64,000 bases of DNA from Sphingobium sp. CAP-1. Lineage in GTDB: Bacteria; Pseudomonadota; Alphaproteobacteria; Sphingomonadales; Sphingomonadaceae. This document shows, one piece after another, positions 43,301 to 50,663 of the stretch. The stretch lies in contig NZ_CP046252.1 of the NCBI RefSeq assembly GCF_009720145.1, positions 2,294,001 through 2,358,000 of the forward strand, read 5' to 3'. The translations under genes and the position numbers were made by a program. The stretch's first letter is position 1; every line of letters starts with the position of its first letter. The notes under the pieces were generated by a model. The model saw only the letters and a program-made list of their open reading frames with translations, ran no database searches and had not been told where the DNA came from.

Positions 43301-43569
43301 CCACCGTCGCAATGGTCGCGGGCATGGTGCCGACCGCACTGGCACTGTCGGGTGACGGCGCCTGGCGCGCGCCGATGGGCATCACCGTGATCGGCGGCCT
43401 GATTCTGTCCACGCTGCTGACGCTGGTGATCGTGCCGGCGACCTTCAGCCTGGCGATCGGCCTGGAAAGCTGGATCGGCCCACGCCTGGGCCGTGGCCTG
43501 CTGACTTACAAGCCGGAGGATGAACATGGCGCGGCGCATGGCGGAAGCCAGGCCCAGCCAGCGGAATAG
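40393..43569 (+). CDS. RND efflux transporter permease (AcrB-like)
   Basis: 1058 residues, with 12 membrane helices in two halves and large periplasmic loops. RND marks include the N-terminal ISAWSIRNPVTPLVLFAALLL, the LALSLVAGVLVDDAIVEIENI segment with its proton-relay aspartates and the second-half LLMLLGIVAKNSILVIDFA. The substrate is unknown. It is preceded by the adaptor gene with 112 bases between. Confidence 0.94.
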   Translation: MNFRNISAWSIRNPVTPLVLFAALLLAGLVSFMRMDVNNNPDISFPAVSVTVSQPGAAPTELETQVTQRVEAAVRGISGVDDITSFASEGRSLTNVQFEIGTPVDRAVNDVKNAVDQIRSDLPEGILEPQVQRIDIDGGPIAYFSAEATDMTLEELSWYVDNTVAKRLLSVSGMAAVNRGGGVSREIRVILDPAKLQAHGITAAQVNAQLQQVNLNAAGGRTEIAGAEQSIRVLGNARNAYDLGATQIAISGGRTVKLSDIATVRDMYAEQRSLALMNGRQVTSFSMEKAKGASDVTVYDDAMKVLDKLKKENPKVQFKQLYTSVGYTKEQYHSAMAAMIEGAVLAVVIVFLFLRDWRATMISALAIPLSAIPSFWFMDMLGFTLNTISLLALSLVAGVLVDDAIVEIENIVRHMRMGKSAYQASIDAADEIGLAVLATTMAIVAVFLPVALMPGISGQFFIQFGMTVVVSVLMSLAVARLITPMIAAYFLKAHGEESHGEGWLMDRYMTILRWSLDQRRAIAYRARGGRVRRIVARFLDHRVWTVGFGLLAFVATIIAFATLPMTFQPTTNTDFSQVKIETVPGSTLAQTTAITRKVADMLAADQDVVEAAFADIEPTSADIFLTLKKSRPISSVDWERKVAPKFQTIADARVNFQSQSGGGFGRDIIMMFGSDDPILLEKTANQLVHEMASIPELRAPRVQGDMQRPEIIIKPRLDLAASMGVTTAALSQSIRIATIGDIDQNVAKFSLSDRQIPIRVAIAEDSRKDIATIQNMPVPTVSGGSVPLRVVADISFGAGPTQIRRYNQIRRVVVGADLAPGIVTSQAMQKINALPLMKSINEGRVLGVQKLNVGDSKFQAEMLTNFAVAVLSGIMLVLAVLVLLYKRVMPPFVNLGSLLLAPLGGALALHIAGQPLSLPVFIGLLMLLGIVAKNSILVIDFALEEMDKGVPKFEAIMDAGHKRAQPIVMTTVAMVAGMVPTALALSGDGAWRAPMGITVIGGLILSTLLTLVIVPATFSLAIGLESWIGPRLGRGLLTYKPEDEHGAAHGGSQAQPAE

Positions 43570-43629
43570 CTCCGCCGGTAAAATCAGGCCTTTGCCTGAA
43601 CGAAACGGGCGCGTAACCGTTTGACGGTC

Positions 43630-44895
43630 ATGACGCTGCTCCGCCTGCCCCGTCCCAGGGATCTTCTGGCCCCGCATCCCGCCCGGCGGATGCGGATGGT
43701 GGCGACGGGGATGCTGGTGGCGATGGCCGCGCTGTTCATCGCCGCGCGCGCCACCGCTCACCTCCATCCCGCCATCGGCTTCGTCCAGGCGTTCGCCGAG
43801 GCGGCAATGGTGGGCGGTCTGGCCGACTGGTTCGCGGTGACGGCGCTGTTCCGCCACCCGCTGGGCCTGCCCATCCCCCACACCGCGATCATCCCGCGCA
43901 ACAAGGACCGGATCGGCGACACGCTGGCGCTGTTTCTGCGCGACAATTTCCTGACCCCCGCCGTGGTCGCGCGGCGGATGCGGCATATGGACGTGGCGGC
44001 GGCGGCGGGGCGCTTCCTCGCCAGCCCGTCAGGCGGCGACGGACGGCTGCGCGAGGGCGCGTCGCGGCTGATCGCCGACATATTGGAGGCGCTGGATCAG
44101 GAACGGCTGGGCGGCATGGTGAAGGGCGCGATCGGCCAGCGGCTGCGCGCCATCCATATCGGCCCGCTGCTGGGACAGGCGATCGAGGCGGCGATGCGCG
44201 ATGGCCGCCATGCGCCGGTGATGGATTCGATCGTCCATTGGGCCGATCGCACATTGGAGGCGAACGAGCATCTGATCCGCCAGATGGTGCAGGAGCGCGC
44301 GGGCAAGGTGCTGCGCTGGACCGGCCTTGATGAAAATCTGGCCAATGCGATCCTCAATGGCCTGCGCAAGATGCTGGCCGACATGGCGCAAGACCCCGGC
44401 CATCCCCTGCGGCTGAAGGCGGAGGAAGGCATGGCCAAGCTCGCCTTCGACCTGCAATATGATCTGGAGATGCAGGCCAGGGCGGCGGCGCTGCGCGACG
44501 AGATACTCGACAATCCGGCAATGCAGCGCTGGATCGACGGATTGTGGGAACAGGCGCGCGCCGGGCTGCTGCGCGCGGTGCGCGATCCGGGCAAGGCGAT
44601 GGCGGGGCGGCTGGGCGAGGCGCTCAGGGCGCTGGGCGGCACCTTGCAGAGCGAAGCGCGGCTGCGGCTGGTCATCAACCGCTTCGTGCGGCGCGCGGCG
44701 GTAGGCGCGACCGCCAGCTATGGCGATGCGATCGTACGCCTCGTCAGCGACACGGTGCGCGGCTGGGACGCGGGGACCGTCACCAGTCGCCTGGAACATG
44801 CGGTCGGGCGCGACCTGCAATATATCCGCATCAACGGCACGCTGGTCGGCGGTCTCGTCGGCCTGATCCTGCACGCGATCGACAGGCTGCTGTAG
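43630..44895 (+). CDS. DUF445 family membrane protein
   Basis: 421 residues from the ATG at 43630. An N-terminal helix (VATGMLVAMAALFIAARA) is followed by the family motif FAEAAMVGGLADWFAVTALFRHPLGLPIPHTAIIP, then a long helical, amphipathic middle and a C-terminal helix (INGTLVGGLVGLILHAIDRLL). Members are inner-membrane proteins of unknown function. A TTG at 43621 would extend it by three residues. Confidence 0.87.
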   Translation: MTLLRLPRPRDLLAPHPARRMRMVATGMLVAMAALFIAARATAHLHPAIGFVQAFAEAAMVGGLADWFAVTALFRHPLGLPIPHTAIIPRNKDRIGDTLALFLRDNFLTPAVVARRMRHMDVAAAAGRFLASPSGGDGRLREGASRLIADILEALDQERLGGMVKGAIGQRLRAIHIGPLLGQAIEAAMRDGRHAPVMDSIVHWADRTLEANEHLIRQMVQERAGKVLRWTGLDENLANAILNGLRKMLADMAQDPGHPLRLKAEEGMAKLAFDLQYDLEMQARAAALRDEILDNPAMQRWIDGLWEQARAGLLRAVRDPGKAMAGRLGEALRALGGTLQSEARLRLVINRFVRRAAVGATASYGDAIVRLVSDTVRGWDAGTVTSRLEHAVGRDLQYIRINGTLVGGLVGLILHAIDRLL

Positions 44896-44994
44896 AGAGC
44901 CGGAGCGCGCCGGGCCAAAACGGCGCGCTCCGGCGGAACCGGCCCTTTTGAAGAGGAGAGACGGGCCGGTCCCTGTGGCTTGGTCCAGCGGCGC

Positions 44995-45582
44995 TTAATC
45001 CCGCGGCGGCGGGGGCGGACCATCCTCGCCCGGCGGGGGCGGCGGGGGCGCCAGTTCGTCGGCACTCAGCACGCCGTCGCCATTGCGGTCGCGATCGGCG
45101 AACAGGGCAAGCGCGGGGGCCAGAAATTCGGCGCGGTCGATCTGGCCATCATCATTGGCGTCCTCCGGCCAGGGCATGGCGCGGCCCGGCGGCGGCCCGG
45201 CATCGGCACGATCGCCGCCCGGACCTTTCCCCGACGGCGGCGGGCCGCCATTGGGAGGGCCACCATTGGAGGAACCGGCCGGCCCGCCCCGCCCCTTGCG
45301 TGGGCCGCCGCCCGGATCGCCCGCAGCCCGCGCCTGCGGCTCATGGCCCAGCAGCCGCTGCATCGTCTGCGCCGGCACCAGCCCATCGCCATCCTGATCC
45401 ATCAGGCTGAAGCGCCGCTCCATATAGGCGGCCATTTCCTCGCGAGTGATATGGCCGTCGCCATCGGCATCGGCCGCCCAGGGGCCGCCCTGCGGGGCCG
45501 GCGGCTGGGCGATCGACGGGCGGGCGGCGGCCACCATCGAAACAGCGAGTGAGACAGATAACAGCAAAATTCGCGAACGCAT
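44995..45582 (-). CDS. Secreted EF-hand calcium-binding protein
   Basis: 195 residues with a signal peptide ending near ARPSIAQP. EF-hand loops are visible in DADGDGHITREE, DQDGDGLVPAQT, DANDDGQIDRAE and DRDRNGDGVLSADE, all with the usual D-x-D/N-x-D-G spacing; the second loop deviates at its last ligand. The middle is a long Pro/Gly-rich linker and the end is proline-rich. It probably binds calcium in the periplasm. AGGAG lies six bases upstream of the ATG. Confidence 0.85.
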   Translation of the reverse strand: MRSRILLLSVSLAVSMVAAARPSIAQPPAPQGGPWAADADGDGHITREEMAAYMERRFSLMDQDGDGLVPAQTMQRLLGHEPQARAAGDPGGGPRKGRGGPAGSSNGGPPNGGPPPSGKGPGGDRADAGPPPGRAMPWPEDANDDGQIDRAEFLAPALALFADRDRNGDGVLSADELAPPPPPPGEDGPPPPPRD

Positions 45583-45667
45583 GTCGGCTCCTGAGACGAT
45601 CTGATGCCCCTATGGGCCAGCCTCGTCGCATCCCGCCTTTGCGACCATATGTCCGGATGCGGCGGCA

Positions 45668-45720
45668 ATGTTGCAGATGTTGAAAATTAATGTTGCAACA
45701 TATCACAATTTAATGTTGTA
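45668..45720. repeat. Cluster of ATGTTGCA-type repeats upstream of tonB
   Basis: ATGTTG-containing octamers occur at 45668, 45677, 45690 and 45713 (the third also forms the palindrome TGTTGCAACA), with TATCACA at 45701-45707 followed after six bases by TGTTGTA. This AT-rich stretch lies between the divergent EF-hand and tonB genes and is probably a regulatory region. No consensus for a known regulator is clear. Confidence 0.45.
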
Positions 45721-45794
45721 TCATTTCATTCTCGCAGCCGCGCCCGATGCAGCGACCGGAGCGGGAGAGGATGCAGCGACATGGGAGCCAGATG

Positions 45795-46496
45795 ATGCAA
45801 CTGATGGCATGGGATGCAGGACAAGGGCGGCAGCGCGACGGCGAATCGCGCTACGGCGCGGGGCGCAAGTCGCCGCTGGGACTGGGCGGCACGATGGCGG
45901 TCCATGCGCTGGTGATCGGCGCGTTCCTGCTGATCCCCAAGGAGGTGATCGACACGTTCCGGCCGACCCCGCCGATCACGACCTATGCCGTGCCGGACGA
46001 TCCGCCGCCGCCGGAAAATCCCGTGGTCGAGCAGCAGGCCGACCCCAGGATCGACACCCGGCCGCAGCCGCGCGAGAGGCCGACCGCGACCGATCCGGTG
46101 ATCGAACTGCCCAAGGGCGATCCGATCCTGACCGGCGGCGGCGCGGGCGACACGATCAGCGATCCGCCACGCCCCTATATTGCGCCGCCGCCGATCCCGG
46201 AGCCGGTGCTGACCGAAGCGTCGATCGACCCGCGCGCGGCGGCCGGATTCCAGCCCGATTATCCCGGCACGATGATTCGCCAGGGGGTGGAGGGCAAGGT
46301 GACGGTGCGCGTCACCATCGGCGTGGACGGGCGCGTCGCCGCGATCGAGAAGATCGCCGCCACCGACGACAGCTTCTGGCTGGCGACCCAGCGCCACGCA
46401 CTGCGCAAATGGCGCTTCCGTCCGGCGACGCGCGACGGGGTGGCGGTCAGTTCGACCAGGGTGATGACGGTGCGCTTCACCCTGACGGAACGGTAA
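45795..46496 (+). CDS. tonB: Energy transducer TonB
   Basis: 233 residues from the ATG at 45795 (other possible starts at 45747 and 45792). After a short cytoplasmic part, a membrane helix (GLGGTMAVHALVIGAFLLIP) is followed by a proline-rich periplasmic segment with PPPPENPVVEQQ and a C-terminal TonB domain ending in KWRFRPATRDGVAVSSTRVMTVRFTL. It couples the proton motive force to outer-membrane receptors. ExbB/ExbD are not adjacent. The ATGs at 45792 and 45795 follow GGGAG. Confidence 0.9.
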   Translation: MQLMAWDAGQGRQRDGESRYGAGRKSPLGLGGTMAVHALVIGAFLLIPKEVIDTFRPTPPITTYAVPDDPPPPENPVVEQQADPRIDTRPQPRERPTATDPVIELPKGDPILTGGGAGDTISDPPRPYIAPPPIPEPVLTEASIDPRAAAGFQPDYPGTMIRQGVEGKVTVRVTIGVDGRVAAIEKIAATDDSFWLATQRHALRKWRFRPATRDGVAVSSTRVMTVRFTLTER

Positions 46497-46506
46497 AAAG
46501 GCCGGG

Positions 46507-46552
46507 TCGCCGCCTCCCAAATCCTCCCCCCGCAAGGGGCGGATTTGGGAAA
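46507..46552. terminator. Hairpin after tonB
   Basis: CCCAAATCC and GGATTTGGG arms, continued inside by CCCC/GGGG with single mismatches, about 10 bases after the tonB stop. AAAA follows, not T, on the plus strand. Resembles the intergenic CCTCCCC palindromes elsewhere in the window. Confidence 0.5.
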
Positions 46553-46623
46553 AGCGCGATCTTTCAGCCGGAGGATTCATGGCGCATTTTGCATCTGCGG
46601 GCGCGCTGCCCTATAAGGGGCGG

Positions 46624-47109
46624 ATGGCGATCTTTCCCCGTCCCGTTTCCCCCAAAAATGCGCTTGGCGATTTCTGGGGCTATTTCCGTCAGCAGCGCCA
46701 GCATAAATGGCCGCTGCTGGGTCTGTCGGTCGCGCTTACCTATGTCATCATCTGGACATTCGTGATCGACGCCAACACCAATACGATGCCGACCCGCAAC
46801 AAAATCATCTACGTCCAGAGTTGGGACGCAAACCGGTCGGACGCGGCGATCATCCTGCAACAGAAGATCGACTTCGCCAAGCGCGAGGCCGCGCTGGTCA
46901 AGCAGCAGACCAGAATGCAGGGCTATGCCGACGCCTTCGGCATCGAATGGCGCGAGGAGGAAGCGCGCAACACCGCCAAGCGCAAGGAGGCGGTGAAGCA
47001 GATCGACGCCCTGCTCGACCAGCGGCTGGCCAAGGCGGAAGCCGCAGAAGTGAAGCACAAGGCCGCGCCAGAGACGAGCGCGACGCCGGCGGGAGCCGCC
47101 CGGCCCTGA
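46624..47109 (+). CDS. Membrane protein with cytoplasmic coiled coil, unknown function
   Basis: 161 residues from the ATG at 46624, preceded by AAGGGG. It has a single membrane helix (about residues 31-50, LLGLSVALTYVIIWTFVI), a polar loop with IYVQSWDANRSDAAI, and then a long charged helical segment with many Lys/Glu (QQKIDFAKREAALVKQQ, RNTAKRKEAVKQIDALLDQ). Not a family I recognise. It lies between tonB and ribD, eight bases before ribD, so it may be part of the riboflavin transcription unit, but no role there is evident. Confidence 0.65.
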   Translation: MAIFPRPVSPKNALGDFWGYFRQQRQHKWPLLGLSVALTYVIIWTFVIDANTNTMPTRNKIIYVQSWDANRSDAAIILQQKIDFAKREAALVKQQTRMQGYADAFGIEWREEEARNTAKRKEAVKQIDALLDQRLAKAEAAEVKHKAAPETSATPAGAARP

Positions 47110-47117
47110 GCAGGACA

Positions 47118-48110
47118 ATGTCGCCCGCCGTCGGCACCGCACAGGACCGGCGCTATATGGCCGCCGCCATCGCCCTGTCGGGGCGCGGACGAGGGCTGTC
47201 CACCCCCAATCCCAATGTCGGCTGCCTGATCGTGCGCGACGACCGGATCGTCGGGCGCGGCTGGACCCAGAAGGGCGGCCGCCCCCATGCCGAGGCGCAG
47301 GCGATGGAGCAGGCGATGGACCGGGCGCGCGGGGCCACAGCCTATGTGACGCTGGAACCCTGTTTTCATTTGTCCCCACGCGGACCGCGCTGCGCCGACC
47401 TGATGGCACGCGCCGGGGTGTCCCGCGTGGTGATCGCCCTGCGCGATCCCGATCCGCGCACCGACGGACAGGGCGCGGCCTGGCTGCGCGACCGGGGCAT
47501 CGCGGTGGAGATGGGGCTGATGGCGGACGCGGCAGCGGACGCGATGGCGGGCTTCGTGCTGCGCCAGACATTGGGCCGGCCGCATGTCACGCTGAAACTC
47601 GGCCTCTCGCTTGACGGGCGAATCGCGCTTCGCGACGGGTCGAGCCGCTGGATCACCGGGCCGGACGCCCGCGCCCATGCCCATATGGAGCGGGCGCGGC
47701 ATGACGCCATCCTGGTCGGCGGCGGCACGCTGCGCGCCGATGCGCCGCGCCTCGACGTGCGGCTGGCGGGGCTGGAGGATCGTTCGCCACGCCGGTTGCT
47801 GCTGACGCGCGGCGACGCGCCGGCCGGCTGGACGCGAATCGCCGCGCCGGAGGAGATCGCCACGCTCGACCGGGTCGACCATCTGCTGGTCGAAGGCGGC
47901 GCGGCCACCGCCGCCGCCTTCCTGCGCGCCGATCTGGTCGACCGGCTGATGCTCTATCGCGCGCCGATCATCGTCGGCGACGGGCTGGCCGGGATCGGCG
48001 ACATCGGCCTGACCGATCTGGCGGCGGCGCATGGCCGCTGGCGCCTGACCGACGCGCGCGCGCTGGGCGACGACCGGCTGGAGGTTTACGCGGCGGTGCG
48101 GAGCGCCTAG
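47118..48110 (+). CDS. ribD: Bifunctional riboflavin biosynthesis deaminase/reductase RibD
   Basis: 330 residues. The deaminase half has zinc ligands in GRPHAEAQAM and LEPCFHLSPRGPRC. The reductase half begins at about residue 150 with LGRPHVTLKLGLSLDGRIA and later VEGGAATAAAFLRADLVDRL. It deaminates and reduces the pyrimidine intermediate made from GTP. First rib gene of the set. Start at 47118. Confidence 0.95.
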   Translation: MSPAVGTAQDRRYMAAAIALSGRGRGLSTPNPNVGCLIVRDDRIVGRGWTQKGGRPHAEAQAMEQAMDRARGATAYVTLEPCFHLSPRGPRCADLMARAGVSRVVIALRDPDPRTDGQGAAWLRDRGIAVEMGLMADAAADAMAGFVLRQTLGRPHVTLKLGLSLDGRIALRDGSSRWITGPDARAHAHMERARHDAILVGGGTLRADAPRLDVRLAGLEDRSPRRLLLTRGDAPAGWTRIAAPEEIATLDRVDHLLVEGGAATAAAFLRADLVDRLMLYRAPIIVGDGLAGIGDIGLTDLAAAHGRWRLTDARALGDDRLEVYAAVRSA

Positions 48111-48151
48111 ATCACGGGCCAACTCCAATTCCGTTCGGAAATACTGAAACC

Positions 48152-48760
48152 ATGTTCACCGGCATCATCACCGACATCGGCACCATCCGCAGCCATGAGC
48201 AGCGCGGCGACCTGCGCCTCGTCATCGGTTGCGCCTTTGCCATGGACGGCGTGGCGATCGGCGCATCGATCGCCTGTTCGGGCGCCTGCCTGACGGTGGT
48301 GGAAAAGGGCGCGGACTGGTTCGCGGTCGACCTGTCGGCGGAAACCGTGGCGCGCACCGCGCCGGGCCTGTGGGCGCAGGGCGGTCGCCTCAATCTGGAG
48401 CGCGCGCTCAAGGTCGGCGACGAACTGGGCGGGCATATCGTCACCGGCCATGTCGACGGCATCGGCCATCTGGTGTCGGCGGTCAGCGAAGGCGATTCGA
48501 CCCGGCTGACGATCAGCGCGCCGGCGGAATTGGCTGCCGCGCTGGCGGCCAAGGGATCGATCACGCTTGACGGCATTTCGCTGACGGTCAACAGCGTCGC
48601 GGATCAGGCCGATGGCAGCGTGTATTTCGGGCTGAACATCATCCCTCACACCGCCGCCGCGACCACGCTGGACGCATTGCCCGAAGGCCGCGCCTTCAAT
48701 CTGGAGATCGATGTGCTGGCGCGCTATCTTGATCGGATGCAGAGCCTGCGCAGCAAGTAA
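48152..48760 (+). CDS. ribE: Riboflavin synthase alpha subunit
   Basis: 202 residues with two lumazine-binding half-domains. The N-terminus is MFTGIITDIGTI, and the first half carries ACSGACLTVV, the second GSITLDGISLTVNSV. It dismutates lumazine to riboflavin and a pyrimidine. It starts 41 bases after ribD. Confidence 0.95.
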   Translation: MFTGIITDIGTIRSHEQRGDLRLVIGCAFAMDGVAIGASIACSGACLTVVEKGADWFAVDLSAETVARTAPGLWAQGGRLNLERALKVGDELGGHIVTGHVDGIGHLVSAVSEGDSTRLTISAPAELAAALAAKGSITLDGISLTVNSVADQADGSVYFGLNIIPHTAAATTLDALPEGRAFNLEIDVLARYLDRMQSLRSK

Positions 48761-48781
48761 TATTGCGGCTGTTGCAGCGCA

Positions 48782-48823
48782 CAATGTGATTGCATCTTGT
48801 AATTATCACATTGCAGTGTGATA
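48782..48823. promoter_or_regulatory. Palindromic operator-like region before ribB
   Basis: Two overlapping inverted repeats: CAATGTGAT at 48782-48790 pairs with ATCACATTG at 48805-48813 (9-bp perfect arms), and TATCACA at 48804-48810 pairs with TGTGATA at 48817-48823 (6-base spacer). It lies in the 99-base gap between ribE and ribB. A weak -35/-10 pair (TTGTAA at 48797, 17 bases, GATATG) overlaps it. It is the likely operator and internal promoter of the ribB gene. Confidence 0.6.
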
Positions 48824-48859
48824 TGCGACTCAATCCCAGTCAGGGAAGGAGTCGTTTTC

Positions 48860-50143
48860 ATGTCGTCCGCGCTTCTCGATACCGTCCGCAGCCTCGTCAC
48901 CGATGGCGGCATGTCCCGTTCCGGCCTGGCGCGCGCCGCCGGCCTGCACGCCAACAGCCTGCGCAAGCTGGGCGAAGCCGACTGGAATCCGACCGCCGAC
49001 ACGCTGGGCAAGCTGGAAACCTATCTATTGAAGCGCGAAGGCGGCACCGCGCTGGCCAGCCCCGAAGAGATCATCAACGAAGCCCGCAACGGCCGCATGT
49101 TCATCCTGGTCGATGACGAGGATCGCGAAAATGAGGGCGATCTGGTGATCCCGGCGCAGATGGCCACCCCCGACGCGATCAACTTCATGGCCACCCACGG
49201 CCGCGGCCTCATCTGCCTGGCGCTGACCAGGGGCCGGGTCGAGGAACTGGGCCTGGACCTGATGAGCCGCAATAACGGCACCCGCCACGAAACCGCCTTC
49301 ACCGTGTCGATCGAGGCGCGCGAGGGCGTCACCACCGGCATCAGCGCCGCCGACCGCGCCCGCACCATCTCCGTCGCGATCGACGGGTCGAAGGGCAAGG
49401 CCGATATCGTGACGCCGGGTCATGTCTTTCCGCTGGTGGCCAAGGATGGCGGCGTGCTGGTCCGCACCGGCCATACCGAAGCGGCGGTCGATGTCGCGCG
49501 GTTGGCCGGCCTCAACCCGTCGGGCGTGATCTGCGAAGTCATGAAGGATGACGGCACGATGGCGCGGCTCGACGACCTCATCCCCTTCGCCCAGAAGCAC
49601 AAGATGAAGATCGGCACGATCCGCGACCTGATCGCCTATCGCCGCCGGCATGACCATATGGTCGAACGCCGCGCCGAAACCATATTCAACAGCAAGTGGG
49701 GCGGCGACTGGAAGGCGATCAGCTTCTACAACAAGGCGACCCAGACCGAACAACTGGTGTTGCAAAAGGGCCATGTCGCGCCCGACGAACCGACGCTGGT
49801 CCGTATGCACCAGCTTTCGCTGCTGGACGATGTCTATGGCGCCACCGGCCCGCGCGACGGCCTGCTCGCCAAGTCGATGGAAATCATCGCGGAGGCAGGC
49901 GCGGGCGTCGTCGTCGTCCTGACCGGCAACTCCCCCGGCGATTTCGTCAGCCGCATCCTGCGCCACCATGCCGGCCAGCCCAATGCGGGCATGGACGAAC
50001 TGCGCGACTATGGCGTGGGCGCGCAGATATTGGCGGAACTGGGCGTGCATGACATGGTGCTGCTGACCAACAGCCATCACAGCCTGATCGCGCTTGACGG
50101 CTATGACCTGTCCGTGGTTGGGCAGCGTCCGATCGAGCTGTAA
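48860..50143 (+). CDS. ribB: HTH-fused 3,4-dihydroxy-2-butanone 4-phosphate synthase with degenerate RibA-like domain
   Basis: 427 residues from the ATG at 48860 with GGAAGGAG upstream. Residues 1-60 form an unusual helix-turn-helix (GGMSRSGLARAAGLHANSLRK, then WNPTADTLGKLETYL). Residues about 70-270 are RibB: VDDEDRENEGDLVIPA, RHETAFTVSIEA and HVFPLVAKDGGVLVRTGHTEA. The C-terminal part is RibA-like but lacks the three zinc cysteines of GTP cyclohydrolase II, as in RibBX proteins, so it is probably inactive as RibA. It makes the four-carbon precursor of lumazine. Confidence 0.92.
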   Translation: MSSALLDTVRSLVTDGGMSRSGLARAAGLHANSLRKLGEADWNPTADTLGKLETYLLKREGGTALASPEEIINEARNGRMFILVDDEDRENEGDLVIPAQMATPDAINFMATHGRGLICLALTRGRVEELGLDLMSRNNGTRHETAFTVSIEAREGVTTGISAADRARTISVAIDGSKGKADIVTPGHVFPLVAKDGGVLVRTGHTEAAVDVARLAGLNPSGVICEVMKDDGTMARLDDLIPFAQKHKMKIGTIRDLIAYRRRHDHMVERRAETIFNSKWGGDWKAISFYNKATQTEQLVLQKGHVAPDEPTLVRMHQLSLLDDVYGATGPRDGLLAKSMEIIAEAGAGVVVVLTGNSPGDFVSRILRHHAGQPNAGMDELRDYGVGAQILAELGVHDMVLLTNSHHSLIALDGYDLSVVGQRPIEL

Positions 50144-50154
50144 GGAACAACATC

Positions 50155-50577
50155 ATGGCCAAATTCCTGATCGTCGAAGCCCGCTTCTACGACCATCTCA
50201 ACGACCTGCTGATCGAAGGCGCGAAGGCCGCGCTGGACGATGCCGGCCACAAATATGAGGTGGTGACGGTGCCGGGCGCGCTCGAAATCCCCGGCGCGAT
50301 CGCGCTGGCGGCGGAAAGCGGCCGCTATGACGGCTTCGTCGCGATCGGCGTGGTGATCCGCGGCGAAACCTATCATTTCGAAGTGGTGTCGAACGAAAGC
50401 GCGCGCGGCCTGATGGCGCTCAGCATGGACGCGATCGCCATCGGCAACGGCATCCTGACCGTCGAGAATGAGGAACAGGCGCTGGTCCGCGCCCGCCCAG
50501 ACCAGAAGGACAAGGGCGGCGAAGCGGCCAAGGCAGCGATCGCCATGCTGGGCTTGCGCGAACGCTTCGGCGCCTGA
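50155..50577 (+). CDS. ribH: 6,7-dimethyl-8-ribityllumazine synthase
   Basis: 140 residues. Family motifs are IVEARFYDHLNDLLIEGA, VVTVPGALEIPGAIA, GFVAIGVVIRGETYHFE and the C-terminal NGILTVENEEQA. It joins the RibB and RibD products to lumazine and usually forms an icosahedral or pentameric shell. It follows the ribB gene by 11 bases and ends the riboflavin run. Confidence 0.95.
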   Translation: MAKFLIVEARFYDHLNDLLIEGAKAALDDAGHKYEVVTVPGALEIPGAIALAAESGRYDGFVAIGVVIRGETYHFEVVSNESARGLMALSMDAIAIGNGILTVENEEQALVRARPDQKDKGGEAAKAAIAMLGLRERFGA

Positions 50578-50601
50578 TCGCCACGCTGACTGACGCAGAA
50601 A

Positions 50602-50636
50602 GGGGGCGCCTCCTGCCGGAGACGCCCCCTTTTTTT
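50602..50636 (+). terminator. Intrinsic terminator of the rib operon
   Basis: GGGGGCG and CGCCCCC arms, extended inside by CTCC/GGAG with one mismatch each side, followed by seven T. It begins about 25 bases past the ribH stop. Confidence 0.85.
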
Positions 50637-50663
50637 AGCGAACAGCCATGAGGTTCGGACGGT

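Noticed and set aside
40192..43986. 1264-codon open frame on the minus strand
   Set aside because: It lies opposite the RND permease gene, is rich in His, Arg, Gln and Asp as expected from the antisense of GC-rich codons, and has no domain.
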